This document shows, in pieces, positions 34,333-43,548 of a DNA stretch of 64,000 bases (position 1 is the stretch's first letter; each line of letters begins with the position of its first letter). A program made the position numbers and the translations under genes. The stretch comes from Avidehalobacter sp964569265. GTDB lineage: Bacteria; Bacillota; Dehalobacteriia; UBA4068; UBA4997. The notes beneath the pieces were generated by a model. It had not been told where the DNA came from. It ran no database searches and saw nothing but the letters and a program-made list of their open reading frames with translations. Location of the stretch: the NCBI GenBank assembly GCA_964569265.1, contig CAZMTO010000002.1, positions 1-64,000 on the forward strand, in the 5' to 3' direction.

Positions 34333-34917
34333 CTATAAATACTGATAAAACAGGCCGTGCTGTGTGCAGTACCAAAGCAGGGTGCCATGGGCGCGGCGGG
34401 GCAGATGAACCTGCAAGTCCCATTCCGGGTATTGACGGATGATTTGAAGCTGTTGGCTGCCCACCAGTGCCACAAAAGATATATAATGCTCTTTGGTCAT
34501 AGGGTGGTTGGCCGTTATGTAAAGCCCGTCGTCTATGGTTTCTACACTCAGTTGATCGTCGGGCGTGGCTTTTTGGGCGCTAAGCGGCGCCAGCTTTTGG
34601 CCGCAGCAGGTTATTTGGGCGTTGCCGGCCGACACAGTAAGGGCACCGCAGGTGGGGCAGATGTAGTACTTGGTGTTTTTCATATTTCCTCCGGTGGGGT
34701 TGTTGGCGATAATTTCGCCGGTTAATAAGGCTTCTACGTTAATGTTAAAAATATCGGCTAAGCTTGCCAGCAGCGAAACATCGGGCAAACCAAGGCCGCG
34801 TTCCCATTTGCTGATGGTGCGGTCAGATATATGCAGCATATCGGCTAACTGCTTTTGGGTTATTTGTCGGCTGTGGCGCAGGGCGGCAATAAGCTCGCCG
34901 GTTTTTTGTGTGTCCAT
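34333..34917 (-). CDS. XRE-type regulator fused to a desulfoferrodoxin-like domain
   Basis: Residues 1-65 form a Cro/CI helix-turn-helix (TQKQLADMLHISDRTISKWE). Residues about 79-194 resemble desulfoferrodoxin: a desulforedoxin-like zinc-ribbon or FeS4 site with CPTC and CC (YYICPTCG, TCCGQKL), then a superoxide-reductase-like fold with HPMTKEHY and WYCTQHGL. The usual first His ligand (in KHxP) appears to be missing (KATPD). A strong ribosome site GGAGG (34,688-34,692) precedes Met 79 (ATG at 34,683), so the second domain might also be made alone. A redox- or superoxide-responsive regulator is inferred. No target gene is obvious. Confidence 0.82.
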   Translation of the reverse strand: MDTQKTGELIAALRHSRQITQKQLADMLHISDRTISKWERGLGLPDVSLLASLADIFNINVEALLTGEIIANNPTGGNMKNTKYYICPTCGALTVSAGNAQITCCGQKLAPLSAQKATPDDQLSVETIDDGLYITANHPMTKEHYISFVALVGSQQLQIIRQYPEWDLQVHLPRRAHGTLLWYCTQHGLFYQYL

Positions 34918-35026
34918 AAAGTTATCATCTCCTTAATGGTATTGGTATGGCTTACAGCCTTATGGTAGCATAAGCGGCAGGGCTTGGCAACAAACGCATA
35001 GTAGAGTTGCAGATAAAGCAGCTGCA

Positions 35027-35055
35027 CAAAAAAAGCCCCGGCAGTCAGCCGGGGC
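35027..35055 (-). terminator. Terminator of the pth-mfd-prsA-like operon
   Basis: On the minus strand gccccggc...gccggggc is followed by seven T. It lies just past the stop of the foldase gene. Confidence 0.88.
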
Positions 35056-35067
35056 AGGGTATAAAAT

Positions 35068-36192
35068 TTAGTTGGTAGTTTGCAATTTAAGCTCAGCGAC
35101 CTGTTCATCGGTATCGGTGTTGCTGTCGGTGTCGGTATTTGCATCGGCGTCAGTATCAGCATCGGTGTCCGCGTCGGTATCATCTTCGGCGGGGGTGTAA
35201 GTATACTGGCGGGTGTAATCCATAGTTACTTCGGCAGTCTGCATAGCTTCGTCTACAGCCTGGCTGTAGCGGGCATAACGCTCGTCGCCCAACTGTTCTT
35301 CAACAATGGTTTCGCGGGCGGCTTCGGCACCTTCGTTTTTATCCAGCAGCTTAATAATGTGGTAGCCAAACGAAGATTTTACCGGCTCGTCGCAAAGCTG
35401 GCCAATCTCAGTAAGCTTAAAGGCTGCATCGCTGAATTCGGCAACATAGGGGCTGGCGGTTTTGCTTACATACTGGCCAAGGTCACCGCCGGTAGCCTGA
35501 GTGCTGTCCGGGTTGTTAGCGGCTGCCAAATCTTCAAACTTGGCGGTACCGTCTTTAAGCTGCTTTAACATATCGTCGGCAGTGGCTTTGGCTGCTGCCC
35601 ACGCGGCATCATCGCTGTTGCCGGCATCGTCAGCTTCCGGCTGAATAAGGATGTGCGCAAATTTGTAGGTGTTGTATTGGTCGGGGTTGGCGTTATAAAT
35701 TTCGGCAATCTCGGTATCGCTAAGGGTAAGGTCGGCATTAAGCTGGTTATACAGGGCATCGGCCAACAGTTGATATTCCAGTATCCACTTAACGTCGCTT
35801 TCGGTCATATTATAGCCGGTAAGCCAGGTGTTCCATTCGGTTTCGCCGCCAAAGTTAGCTTTTTCTTCAGCCATAGCATCGTTTACGGCGCTGCTGTCTA
35901 CTTCGATGCCGCTTTTTTTAGCCAAATCCACAACAACGGCAATTTCGGTAGCAATATCTACGCCCTGTTCTTCTATCATACTCATATACATTGCACCGGT
36001 TTCGTCGGTTAAATCAACGCCGTAGTTGGTAAGATAATCACGCCCGGCGTTTATGTAGTAATTCATAACACCCTGCGGAACCTCTACACCGTTAATTACC
36101 ATAGCAGTTTGTGACTTTGCACCGCAGCCGCACAGACTGAACACCGCCAAAAGGGTGCATACAGCAAGCAGTACAGATAAAATTTTCTTCAT
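35068..36192 (-). CDS. PrsA/SurA-like foldase lipoprotein (peptidyl-prolyl isomerase)
   Basis: A 374-residue exported foldase. The signal peptide ends in a lipobox-like LCGCG near residue 25, so lipidation and membrane anchoring are expected. A SurA-N-like helical region (about 30-165) precedes a parvulin PpiC domain (about 178-300, AHILIQPEADD ... SSFGYHIIKLLDK). The last 50 residues are an unusual Asp/Thr/Ala repeat (DADTDADTDAD) and probably disordered. The gene follows mfd by 57 bases on the same strand with GGAGGAC upstream. It probably helps fold exported proteins, which include the very large surface proteins of this strain. The acidic repeat may bind cations, which is a guess. Confidence 0.88.
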   Translation of the reverse strand: MKKILSVLLAVCTLLAVFSLCGCGAKSQTAMVINGVEVPQGVMNYYINAGRDYLTNYGVDLTDETGAMYMSMIEEQGVDIATEIAVVVDLAKKSGIEVDSSAVNDAMAEEKANFGGETEWNTWLTGYNMTESDVKWILEYQLLADALYNQLNADLTLSDTEIAEIYNANPDQYNTYKFAHILIQPEADDAGNSDDAAWAAAKATADDMLKQLKDGTAKFEDLAAANNPDSTQATGGDLGQYVSKTASPYVAEFSDAAFKLTEIGQLCDEPVKSSFGYHIIKLLDKNEGAEAARETIVEEQLGDERYARYSQAVDEAMQTAEVTMDYTRQYTYTPAEDDTDADTDADTDADANTDTDSNTDTDEQVAELKLQTTN

Positions 36193-36249
36193 AGTTTGTC
36201 CTCCGTATCACATAAAAAATTAGGTTAAACCCACAGCTATATTGTACAC

Positions 36250-39200
36250 TTATTCTGCATTATTTGCAAGATGTTTTGATTGGTTTTTGGCGACTTGGGC
36301 CGATAAATATGCCAAAAAATCGGTTATTTCCGCAATTTTTGCAGCATCGGTGCGGGCATTAAGTGCCAGATTTATCTTCAGTTCGCCTTTGCCGACAAAA
36401 CGCAGGCTTTTACCAAAGCGGTCGGCAATGCTAAGCATGGCAGGCCCGTCAAAGGGGGTTTGTTTGCCAAAGTTAAGCGTAAGCTGGCGCGCAGGTGCCG
36501 TAAGCGACTTGGCACCTATGGCTTCGGCCAGATTACGGATGTTTAGTATGCCAAACAGGTTAATTATCTGGCGCGGCGGCTCACCAAAGCGCTCGGTAAG
36601 CTCGGCTAACAGGGGTGCCGTTTGTGAGGCATTGGCAAGGGCGGCAATTTTGTTATAAACCTCAAATTTAAGGGCATCTTCGGGTATATAGCTGTCGGGT
36701 ATATAGGCATCAATACCTATATCCAGTCGTAAATCGGCAGTGGGCGGCTTGGGTGTGGCTTCGCCCATGCCCTGTTCTATGGCTTCGTTCACCAGCTTGC
36801 AATACATATCAAAGCCTACGGCGGCAATATGGCCGTGTTGTTCGGCACCCAAAAGGTTACCGGCACCGCGTATCTCCAAATCTCGCATAGCAATTTTAAA
36901 GCCGGCACCAAGCTGGGTAAAGTCACGTATGGCGGCCAAACGGCGGCGGGCATCGTCGGGTAGCTGCCGCCCTGGCCGGTAGGTAAAATAAGCAAAAGCC
37001 TGCCGCTTGGAACGCCCCACGCGCCCACGTAGCTGGTATAGCTGGGCCAAACCAAAGTTTTCGGCATTTTCCACTATCAGGGTGTTAACGTTGGGTATAT
37101 CCAGCCCGGATTCGGCAATGGTGGTGCATAGCAAAACATCGGCGCGCCCTTCTAAAAAGTCCGTCATTATCGGTTTTAGCTGGGCCTCGGTCATTTGGCC
37201 GTGTGCCGCCAAAATGCGCGCTGTCGGCACAAGCTCGGCCAGCTCGGTCTGTTTTTCGGCAATGCTTTTTACGCTGTTAAAAATATAATACACTTGCCCG
37301 CCGCGGGCAATTTCTCTTTCGATGGCGTTTTTTATCAGGCGTTTGTTGTGTTCAATAACATAGGTTTCCACCGGCAGACGGTCTTTGGGCGGGGTGGTAA
37401 TAACCGACATATCACGCATGCCCACCAGCGACATATGCAGGGTGCGCGGTATGGGCGTGGCCGAAAGCGTAAGAACATCAATAGAGCCTTTAAGCTGCTT
37501 GATTTTTTCCTTATGGGCAACACCAAAGCGCTGTTCTTCGTCTACCAGCAGCAGCCCCAGCGCCTTAAATTTAACATCTTTAGAAAGTAAACGGTGCGTG
37601 CCGATAAGAATATCAGCGGTACCGTCGGCCAGGGCAGCCAGATTTTGCTTTTGCTGTTTGGCGCCCACAAAACGGCTTAGCATTACTATTTTTACCGGGT
37701 AGTTGGCAAAACGGGCGCAAAAATTGTTGTAGTGCTGTTCGGCCAGCAGGGTGGTCGGAGAAAGCATTGCTACCTGTTTGCCGTCTTGCACGGCTTTAAA
37801 GGCGGCGCGCATAGCCAGTTCGGTTTTGCCATAGCCGACATCGCCGCAAAGCAGCCTGTCCATAGGCTTGGGGCTTTGCATATCGCGCTTTATATCTTCT
37901 AATGCAGATAACTGACCGGGGGTTTCTTCGTATTCAAAGGCATCTTCAAATTCTCGCTGCCAGTTGGTATCGGGAGAAAATGCAAACCCGGTGGCCTGTT
38001 CACGCGCGGCATAAAGGCGCAGCAGCTCGTCGGCCATATCCTGCACCGATGCTTTTACTTTGGCTTTGGTTTTTTCCCACTGGTTGCCGCCAAGGCGGTT
38101 AAGCTTGGGGGCACCGCTGTCGCTGCCGATATATTTTTGTACCAGATGCATTTGCTCTACTGGTATAAACAGCTTGTCACCGGCGGCATATTCAATTTTA
38201 AGATAATCCGCGGTGACCGAATCGGCGGTAACACGTTCTATGCCCATAAAGCGGCCCACACCGTGGTTGGTATGCACAATATAGTCGCCCGGTTTAATTT
38301 CTACAAAGGCGTTAATGTCGGTATCGCTGCGTTTGGCCTTGCGGTTGTGCTTTACGGTTTTGCCCAAAAGCTCGCGTTCGGTAAGCACCACCAGCTTGCC
38401 GGCAGGGTAGCAAAAGCCGCTGCCGGGCGCACACACACCAATGGCGGCTTCGGGGTAATCGTGGTCGCTTAGTATGCTGCGCAGGTTGCCGGCCCTGAGC
38501 TTAGACCCTGCACAAAAAAAGATGTGCCAGCCCTGCTTACGCCATTTGGCTAAATCTTCGGCAAAAAGGGGTATTTGCCCCACATAAGACGGCGCCCCCG
38601 TGGCTTTTACAGCAATATGCTCGTTTTGCTTTAGGCGGCTGGCGGCTTCTAACTGCATAATTGAGGCGTGCGGCCGGCTGTTAAGGCGGTTAATTATCTC
38701 GTCAGCCGTAAGATAATCTTCGGCAATGGCGGCAAGCTCCTGCTTTTTAAGGCGGCGGCTGTCTACCAGAGAATCAAGGTAAATATTGCGTTCCTGTTCG
38801 GTTTCGCACAGGGTTTGTTCGCAGGCGGCTGCTTCATCTATCAGCAGCAGCATATCGGGCGGCAGGTAATCTAAAAAAGAAGCCGCAGCATTGGTAACAT
38901 TGCAGGGATAAAGCTCTAAGGTGCGGTTGCAGGGTGCGCCGGAACGCTGCGTGGTGGGGTCAAAGTAGCGCATAGTTTCCAGTTCGGTATCAAAAAAATC
39001 CAAACGCACGGGGGTTTCCCACCCGATAGGAAAAATGTCGGCAATGCCGCCGCGGCAGGCAAAGGTACCGGGGGCATCTATCATAGTTTCACGCGTGTAA
39101 CCAAGCTCGGTAAGGCGGCGGGCAAGGTCGTCAAGCTCGATATTGGCACCGGGGGCAAGGGTAAGCACCTGTTCGGCAAAGGTGGCGCGGGCCTGCAAAC

Positions 39201-39597
39201 GGCAAAGCAGGGCGGCTGCCGGCACAATAACACAAACCGGCTGCGGCTTTAGCAGGGCGGCAAGGGTGTTTACACGTGCGGTTAAAACGTCGGCATCGGG
39301 TTTAAAGCCGTTTAGCGGTGACAAATTTACCGCCGGAAACAGCAACACCTGTGCGGCTTTATCCGGCGGCAGCATAGCCAATATATCCTCCTGCCGTTCG
39401 GCGGCACGGGCGGTATCGGGCACAATTATGCAGGTGCTTTGGCCGCCTATGTGCAGCCGGGCGCTTATGGCAGCAGCGGTAAAGGTATCGGCCGGGCCAA
39501 CAGCAAACGGAAAATTTGCAGCCTTAAACAGTCGGCAAAGGTTTTCGTCGTTGGCCAGGCATTTTAATAATTCGGTTTTAAAATCAGTTTCTTGCAT
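36250..39597 (-). CDS. mfd: Transcription-repair coupling factor
   Basis: An 1,115-residue SF2 translocase that removes RNA polymerase stalled at DNA damage and recruits UvrA. A UvrB-like N-terminal region is followed by the CarD-like RNA polymerase interaction domain (near 435, GDYIVHTNHGVGRFMGIERV), Walker A (near 587, GDVGYGKTELAMR), the DEEQ box (near 685, LLVDEEQRFGV), motif VI QLRGRVGRSKRQAFAY and the C-terminal TRCF domain. It lies between pth and a prsA-like gene, a common order in Bacillota. The ATG follows AAAAGGATG. Confidence 0.97.
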   Translation of the reverse strand: MQETDFKTELLKCLANDENLCRLFKAANFPFAVGPADTFTAAAISARLHIGGQSTCIIVPDTARAAERQEDILAMLPPDKAAQVLLFPAVNLSPLNGFKPDADVLTARVNTLAALLKPQPVCVIVPAAALLCRLQARATFAEQVLTLAPGANIELDDLARRLTELGYTRETMIDAPGTFACRGGIADIFPIGWETPVRLDFFDTELETMRYFDPTTQRSGAPCNRTLELYPCNVTNAAASFLDYLPPDMLLLIDEAAACEQTLCETEQERNIYLDSLVDSRRLKKQELAAIAEDYLTADEIINRLNSRPHASIMQLEAASRLKQNEHIAVKATGAPSYVGQIPLFAEDLAKWRKQGWHIFFCAGSKLRAGNLRSILSDHDYPEAAIGVCAPGSGFCYPAGKLVVLTERELLGKTVKHNRKAKRSDTDINAFVEIKPGDYIVHTNHGVGRFMGIERVTADSVTADYLKIEYAAGDKLFIPVEQMHLVQKYIGSDSGAPKLNRLGGNQWEKTKAKVKASVQDMADELLRLYAAREQATGFAFSPDTNWQREFEDAFEYEETPGQLSALEDIKRDMQSPKPMDRLLCGDVGYGKTELAMRAAFKAVQDGKQVAMLSPTTLLAEQHYNNFCARFANYPVKIVMLSRFVGAKQQKQNLAALADGTADILIGTHRLLSKDVKFKALGLLLVDEEQRFGVAHKEKIKQLKGSIDVLTLSATPIPRTLHMSLVGMRDMSVITTPPKDRLPVETYVIEHNKRLIKNAIEREIARGGQVYYIFNSVKSIAEKQTELAELVPTARILAAHGQMTEAQLKPIMTDFLEGRADVLLCTTIAESGLDIPNVNTLIVENAENFGLAQLYQLRGRVGRSKRQAFAYFTYRPGRQLPDDARRRLAAIRDFTQLGAGFKIAMRDLEIRGAGNLLGAEQHGHIAAVGFDMYCKLVNEAIEQGMGEATPKPPTADLRLDIGIDAYIPDSYIPEDALKFEVYNKIAALANASQTAPLLAELTERFGEPPRQIINLFGILNIRNLAEAIGAKSLTAPARQLTLNFGKQTPFDGPAMLSIADRFGKSLRFVGKGELKINLALNARTDAAKIAEITDFLAYLSAQVAKNQSKHLANNAE

Positions 39598-39667
39598 AGA
39601 TACATCCTTTTGCTTAGCGCAACTCTGCTCTATCGGTTATACATATATTATGATTTGGGGCGGTCTG

Positions 39668-40258
39668 TCATTCTGCCGGGCGGGCTTTTTTGCCGGGCTT
39701 TTTATTAAACCTGTTCATAGCGGCAGCCGGGCCGTCTTCTACCCAGCACAATGCCGCCTGAGCTGCGGTTTTAACTGCCGGGCGCAGGGCGTTTTGTTCA
39801 TCTTCGGTAAATTTGCCCAGCACATAGTTTATAACATCACCGTGCTGGGGGTGGCCAATGCCCAGCTTTATACGGGCAATGTTCTGGTCGTTGCCCACCA
39901 TACTTATAATATCCTTCATACCGTTGTGGCCGCCGGCCGAACCCTTTTGCCGCATACGCATATCGCCGCAGGGCAAATCCATATCATCAAAAATAACCAG
40001 CAGATCTTCGGTATCAAGCTTATAAAAATCCATTGCGGCGCGCACTGCCTGCCCGCTTTTGTTCATATAGGTTTGCGGCAGCAGCAGCAGCAATTTTTCT
40101 CCGTGATAATTTACCTCGGCAATACGGGCAAAAAATTTTTCCTTATTAAATTCGGCACCAAGCTCGTCGGCCAAATAGCCAAGGGTTATAAAGCCGATAT
40201 TGTGGCGGGTGTTTTGATATTCGGCACCGGGGTTGCCCAAGCCTACTAAAAGTTTCAT
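39668..40258 (-). CDS. pth: Peptidyl-tRNA hydrolase
   Basis: A 196-residue enzyme that hydrolyses peptidyl-tRNA released from ribosomes. It shows the N-terminal signature LVGLGNPGAEYQNTRHNIGF with the catalytic Asn and His, the Asp-containing segment VIFDDMDLPCG, and GSAGGHNGMKDI. The length is normal for the family. It is the first gene of the pth-mfd-prsA-like block. A TATAAT-like box (40,318-40,323 on the minus strand) lies 60 bases upstream with a poor -35. Confidence 0.96.
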   Translation of the reverse strand: MKLLVGLGNPGAEYQNTRHNIGFITLGYLADELGAEFNKEKFFARIAEVNYHGEKLLLLLPQTYMNKSGQAVRAAMDFYKLDTEDLLVIFDDMDLPCGDMRMRQKGSAGGHNGMKDIISMVGNDQNIARIKLGIGHPQHGDVINYVLGKFTEDEQNALRPAVKTAAQAALCWVEDGPAAAMNRFNKKPGKKARPAE

Positions 40259-40446
40259 ATAAAAAGTATCTCCTTAATAATATTAAATATTGCGGGTGTT
40301 TTTTTGCTTATCTTACTATTATAACAAAAAAAACAGCGACTGAAAAGGGGCAAGGCGGGCGGCAGCGGCAGATATTTTGGCATATTTTGACCGGTGTGGC
40401 ATAAATATTGCTAAGCGCCGGGCGGCGGATAAAGGAGGTTGCAGCT

Positions 40447-41175
40447 ATGGCAAAATTACTGATAAATAAAACAGGCGGAGCAGCAGAAGCAGCGGAAATA
40501 AGCGCGCTGGCCCTGCCGGATATGCCGGTGTACAGCGTAAACGAAGCAGAAGCAATAGGCCGCGTTAAAGAGGTGATTATAGACCCCGATGCCAAGTGTT
40601 TGCTGGCTTTGGCGGTAGATAAGGGCGGTTGGTATCACGATGTGCGGATGATACCGGCCGGCAAAATAAGCATTTTGGGTGACGATGCCGTTATGCTTGA
40701 CGAACGCAGGGTTACTGTGCCGCCGCCGGATTTGCCCAAAATAGTGCAGAATATTAAGCACCCCTGCAATATTATAGGGGCGCGGCTGGTAAGCGAGGAC
40801 GGGCGTGTTTTTGGTCGGGCGGAAAATTTTTATATAAGCCGCGAAAATGGCAAAATAAGCCGCATAGAGATATACGGCGGGCTGCTGGGGCGGCTGTGGG
40901 CCGGTAAAATAACCCTTGATGCCGCGCATATTTTAACCGTGGGCACTGATACGGTGGTGGTGGACGCGGCGGCAGCGGCAGATTTGCAGCCGGAGGCCGG
41001 GGTATTAAAGGTAAACTTTAAGGCAGTGGCGGATATGGCCGGGCAGGGGGCGCAAAATTTTGGCAGCCTGCGGCATAAAACCCGGCAGCGCTTAAAAGAA
41101 ATAGCAGCAGCACGGCGTGAAAGTCCGGCAGCGGGCGAGGTTGCCGATAATGCTGCCGGTGTGGCCAATTTGTAA
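40447..41175 (+). CDS. PRC-barrel domain protein
   Basis: A 242-residue soluble protein with two PRC-barrel-like repeats (about 25-95, with AIGRVKEVIIDPDA; and about 100-175, with ARLVSEDGRVFGRAENF). A basic C-terminal tail contains RHKTRQRLKEIAAARRE. PRC barrels occur in RimM and in sporulation proteins of the YlmC/YmxH group; the role of this one is unknown. The start at ATG 40,447 has AAAGGAGG seven bases upstream. It is monocistronic, closed by a terminator at 41,190. Confidence 0.8.
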   Translation: MAKLLINKTGGAAEAAEISALALPDMPVYSVNEAEAIGRVKEVIIDPDAKCLLALAVDKGGWYHDVRMIPAGKISILGDDAVMLDERRVTVPPPDLPKIVQNIKHPCNIIGARLVSEDGRVFGRAENFYISRENGKISRIEIYGGLLGRLWAGKITLDAAHILTVGTDTVVVDAAAAADLQPEAGVLKVNFKAVADMAGQGAQNFGSLRHKTRQRLKEIAAARRESPAAGEVADNAAGVANL

Positions 41176-41189
41176 TGCGGCAAAGGTGT

Positions 41190-41218
41190 ACCGTCGGCAA
41201 TGGCGGTACGCTTTTTTT
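41190..41218 (+). terminator. Intrinsic terminator after the PRC-barrel gene
   Basis: gtaccg...cggtac stem followed by gc and a T7 tract. Confidence 0.75.
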
Positions 41219-41281
41219 GCATAAAACAGCGGGCTTTGCGGCATAATAGCGGCAGAATACAGGTATGCCGGGGGTGTTGCA

Positions 41282-41857
41282 ATGCGCAGGTTTTGGTTTG
41301 GATTATCACTGGTGCTGGTGTTTATGTTTGCGGCGGTGTCATCGTATATATTTTTTGTGTTTACGGGTGCCGCACCGGAAGTGGACAAGCCGTATAAAGC
41401 GGTCGGTGGGCCGGGCGAGATGGGTGAAGCAGTGCCGCGGGTTACCGCCGATATGACACTGAACGTAAGGGAAAGCTATGCCTGCGGTTATATCACCGAC
41501 CGAACGCTTGCCGGCAACAGCGAGTTTTTGGGCTTATCCTTTGACCAACTGACCAAGGAGGGCTGGAACGTGGCCCGTACCGGCGAAAATCGGCTGGAGC
41601 TGGTGCGCCAATACGCCGATATCTGCCCGATAGAGCAGCAGAAGCGTTTGCTGAAAAAGACGGAGCGCGGTATTGCGGTGTATGCCGGTACGGCGGAGCA
41701 TTTGGGCGCTATGCTGCTGGAAATGCCTACCGACTTTGCCGAGCTGCCGCCGGATATGAACACGGCGCTGGCTAAAGACGGTTATGCCGTGAACAGTGAC
41801 ACCGAGCTTAATGAGCTGCTGGAAAGCCTTGACGAAACCGTACACCGCGAACCGTAG
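41282..41857 (+). CDS. BofC C-terminal-like membrane-anchored protein
   Basis: A 191-residue protein with one N-terminal membrane segment (about 5-30). The extracellular region resembles the BofC C-terminal domain: CGYITDRTLAG, FDQLTKEGW, CPIEQQKRLLKKTERGIAVYAG, then LNELLESLDE. BofC in Bacillus controls the SpoIVB checkpoint in sporulation; homologues with only the C-terminal domain are widespread in Clostridia and not well characterised. Its presence suggests a spore-forming ancestry, not proof of sporulation. The Shine-Dalgarno is weak. Confidence 0.72.
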   Translation: MRRFWFGLSLVLVFMFAAVSSYIFFVFTGAAPEVDKPYKAVGGPGEMGEAVPRVTADMTLNVRESYACGYITDRTLAGNSEFLGLSFDQLTKEGWNVARTGENRLELVRQYADICPIEQQKRLLKKTERGIAVYAGTAEHLGAMLLEMPTDFAELPPDMNTALAKDGYAVNSDTELNELLESLDETVHREP

Positions 41858-41954
41858 CTGCGTGTGGGGCAATGCCTTGCCAATATGTTTAAGGTGTGCT
41901 AAAATAAAGGCGCAGGCAGCATGGTAAACAGCAGTTTAAAAGGCGGTGATGTTA

Positions 41955-42239
41955 ATGCTGGCAGGTATTTGTGAATATCAATTATTTTTACCCAATGCAC
42001 ATTCGCTTAAACAAAAACGTATGCTTATAAAAAGCCTGTTGGCGCGGCTGCACAACAAATTTAATGCCGCCGCCTGTGAAGCCGCCGAACAGGAGCTTTG
42101 GCAAAGTGCTGTTATAGGTGTGGCGGTGGTGGGCAACAGCCGCCGCCATATAGAAAGTATGCTGGATAATATTACCGATTTTGTTGAAGGGTTTTCTCCG
42201 GAGATTGAATTGGTATCGGTACAAAAAGACGTATTATAA
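41955..42239 (+). CDS. DUF503 family protein (YlxP-like)
   Basis: A 94-residue conserved protein of the DUF503 family, recognised from the N-terminal motif LPNAHSLKQKRMLIKSLLARL and the C-terminal EIELVSVQKDVL. The family is small, soluble and often encoded near ribosome-assembly genes; its function is unclear. ATG 41,955 is preferred (AGGCGG eight bases upstream); GTG 41,946 and ATG 41,949 are in-frame alternatives. It is followed 47 bases later by trmL. Confidence 0.85.
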   Translation: MLAGICEYQLFLPNAHSLKQKRMLIKSLLARLHNKFNAAACEAAEQELWQSAVIGVAVVGNSRRHIESMLDNITDFVEGFSPEIELVSVQKDVL

Positions 42240-42286
42240 ATATATATTACAGAAAAATATTATAAAGATTAAAGAGGTTTTACATA

Positions 42287-42835
42287 ATGAAGCATAACGA
42301 TAAAATTGCCGATTTGGAATTTGCCGATGCCGCGCATACGCCGCACCCAAAAGAAAAGCCGGAAAAACCGGCGCGGCTTAATGTGGTGCTGTATCAGCCG
42401 GAAATTCCGGCCAACACCGGCAATATTGGCCGCACCTGTGCCATTACCGGCGTGGCCCTGCATTTGATAGAGCCGCTGGGCTTTGATTTGTTTGACCGCC
42501 GCGCGCGCCGCAGCGGTTTGGATTATTGGGACAAGCTGGATTTGTATGTTTACCGCGATTGGCAGGATTTTTTGGCCAAAAACCCCGGTGCCGAAATTTT
42601 TTTGGCTACCACGCACGGCAGCGTGCCGTATAACAAGGTGGCCTACCCCAAGGGAGCATATTTGGTGTTTGGGCGAGAAACTGCCGGTCTGCCGGAGGAA
42701 ATTCATAACGCTTACCCGGGGCGGCGGGTGCGTATACCTATGCGGCCGGAATTCCGCTCGTTTAATCTTTCTAATTCGGCGGCGGTGCTGGTGTTTGAGG
42801 CTTTGCGCCAACAGAATTTTGAAGGGCTGGAATAG
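42287..42835 (+). CDS. trmL: tRNA (cytidine/uridine-34 2'-O)-methyltransferase
   Basis: A SPOUT methyltransferase of 182 residues with VLYQPEIPANTGNIGRTC, LVFGRETAGLPEEI and RIPMRPEFRSFNLSNSAAV, the motifs that build the trefoil knot and bind S-adenosylmethionine. TrmL methylates the wobble nucleotide of leucine tRNAs. A charged extension of about 28 residues precedes the conserved domain. Its TAG stop overlaps the likely GTG start of the next gene by one base (TAGTG), implying translational coupling. Confidence 0.93.
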   Translation: MKHNDKIADLEFADAAHTPHPKEKPEKPARLNVVLYQPEIPANTGNIGRTCAITGVALHLIEPLGFDLFDRRARRSGLDYWDKLDLYVYRDWQDFLAKNPGAEIFLATTHGSVPYNKVAYPKGAYLVFGRETAGLPEEIHNAYPGRRVRIPMRPEFRSFNLSNSAAVLVFEALRQQNFEGLE

Positions 42836-43482
42836 TGGCTATGCAGGATAGAGCGGATATAATTACTATTGCCGAGCCGGTGCAGGCCGAGCTTGTCGAG
42901 AAAAAATCGCGGTTTATAGGCTATGCGGCCCCTGCCCCCACCGAGGCAGCAGCGCAGGCGTTTTTGCAGGAGATAAGAACCTGCCACCGTGATGCCACGC
43001 ATAACTGCTACGCTTATCAGGTGGGAGAATTTAACCAGTATCAGCGCTCATCAGACGACGGTGAACCGTCGGGTACGGCGGGGCGCCCCATTTTAGAGGT
43101 GATAAAGGGCAGCGGTTTAGCTAACGTTATTGTGGTGGTAACGCGCTATTTTGGCGGCACATTGCTGGGCACGGGCGGCCTGGTGCGGGCGTATTCGGCG
43201 GCAGCAGCAGCGGCTTTGGCGGCGGCACAGCCGGTGCGTTTAATTGCGGCAGCAGAATATTCTCTGACGGTGGAATACCAGCATTGGCAGCGTTTGCAGG
43301 CCTGGCTGGCGGCTAAAGATTGCCCGGTGCAGGATGTGCGCTTTACCGATAAAGTAGATGTGCGTTTTACCGTGCCGCTGGCTATGACCAATGGCCTTGC
43401 GGAGCAGTTGGCTGAGCTGCTTAATTGCCGGCCGACACTTATGCTGCTGGATGATACGGCGGTAATGTGCCAAAAATTATAG
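42835..43482 (+). CDS. YigZ/IMPACT family protein
   Basis: A 215-residue member of the UPF0029/IMPACT family. Diagnostic motifs are HRDATHNCYAYQVG, SSDDGEPSGTAGRPILEVI and VVVTRYFGGTLLGTGGLVR, followed by the smaller C-terminal DUF1949-like domain. Bacterial YigZ proteins are thought to bind nucleic acid or act in translation, but a firm role is lacking. GTG 42,835 has AAGGG eight bases upstream; ATG 42,841 is the alternative. It is the last gene of the trmL transcript. Confidence 0.9.
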   Translation: MAMQDRADIITIAEPVQAELVEKKSRFIGYAAPAPTEAAAQAFLQEIRTCHRDATHNCYAYQVGEFNQYQRSSDDGEPSGTAGRPILEVIKGSGLANVIVVVTRYFGGTLLGTGGLVRAYSAAAAAALAAAQPVRLIAAAEYSLTVEYQHWQRLQAWLAAKDCPVQDVRFTDKVDVRFTVPLAMTNGLAEQLAELLNCRPTLMLLDDTAVMCQKL

Positions 43483-43502
43483 TTATATAAAATAAGCATA
43501 TA

Positions 43503-43533
43503 AAAGACCCACCGGCATTGCGGTGGGTCTTGC
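43503..43533. terminator. Bidirectional terminator between convergent genes
   Basis: aagacccaccg...cggtgggtctt makes an 11-bp stem with a loop of about six bases. It lies between the YigZ-like gene and the AraC-type gene. Confidence 0.8.
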
Positions 43534-43548
43534 TGTTGTTGGGCAAAA

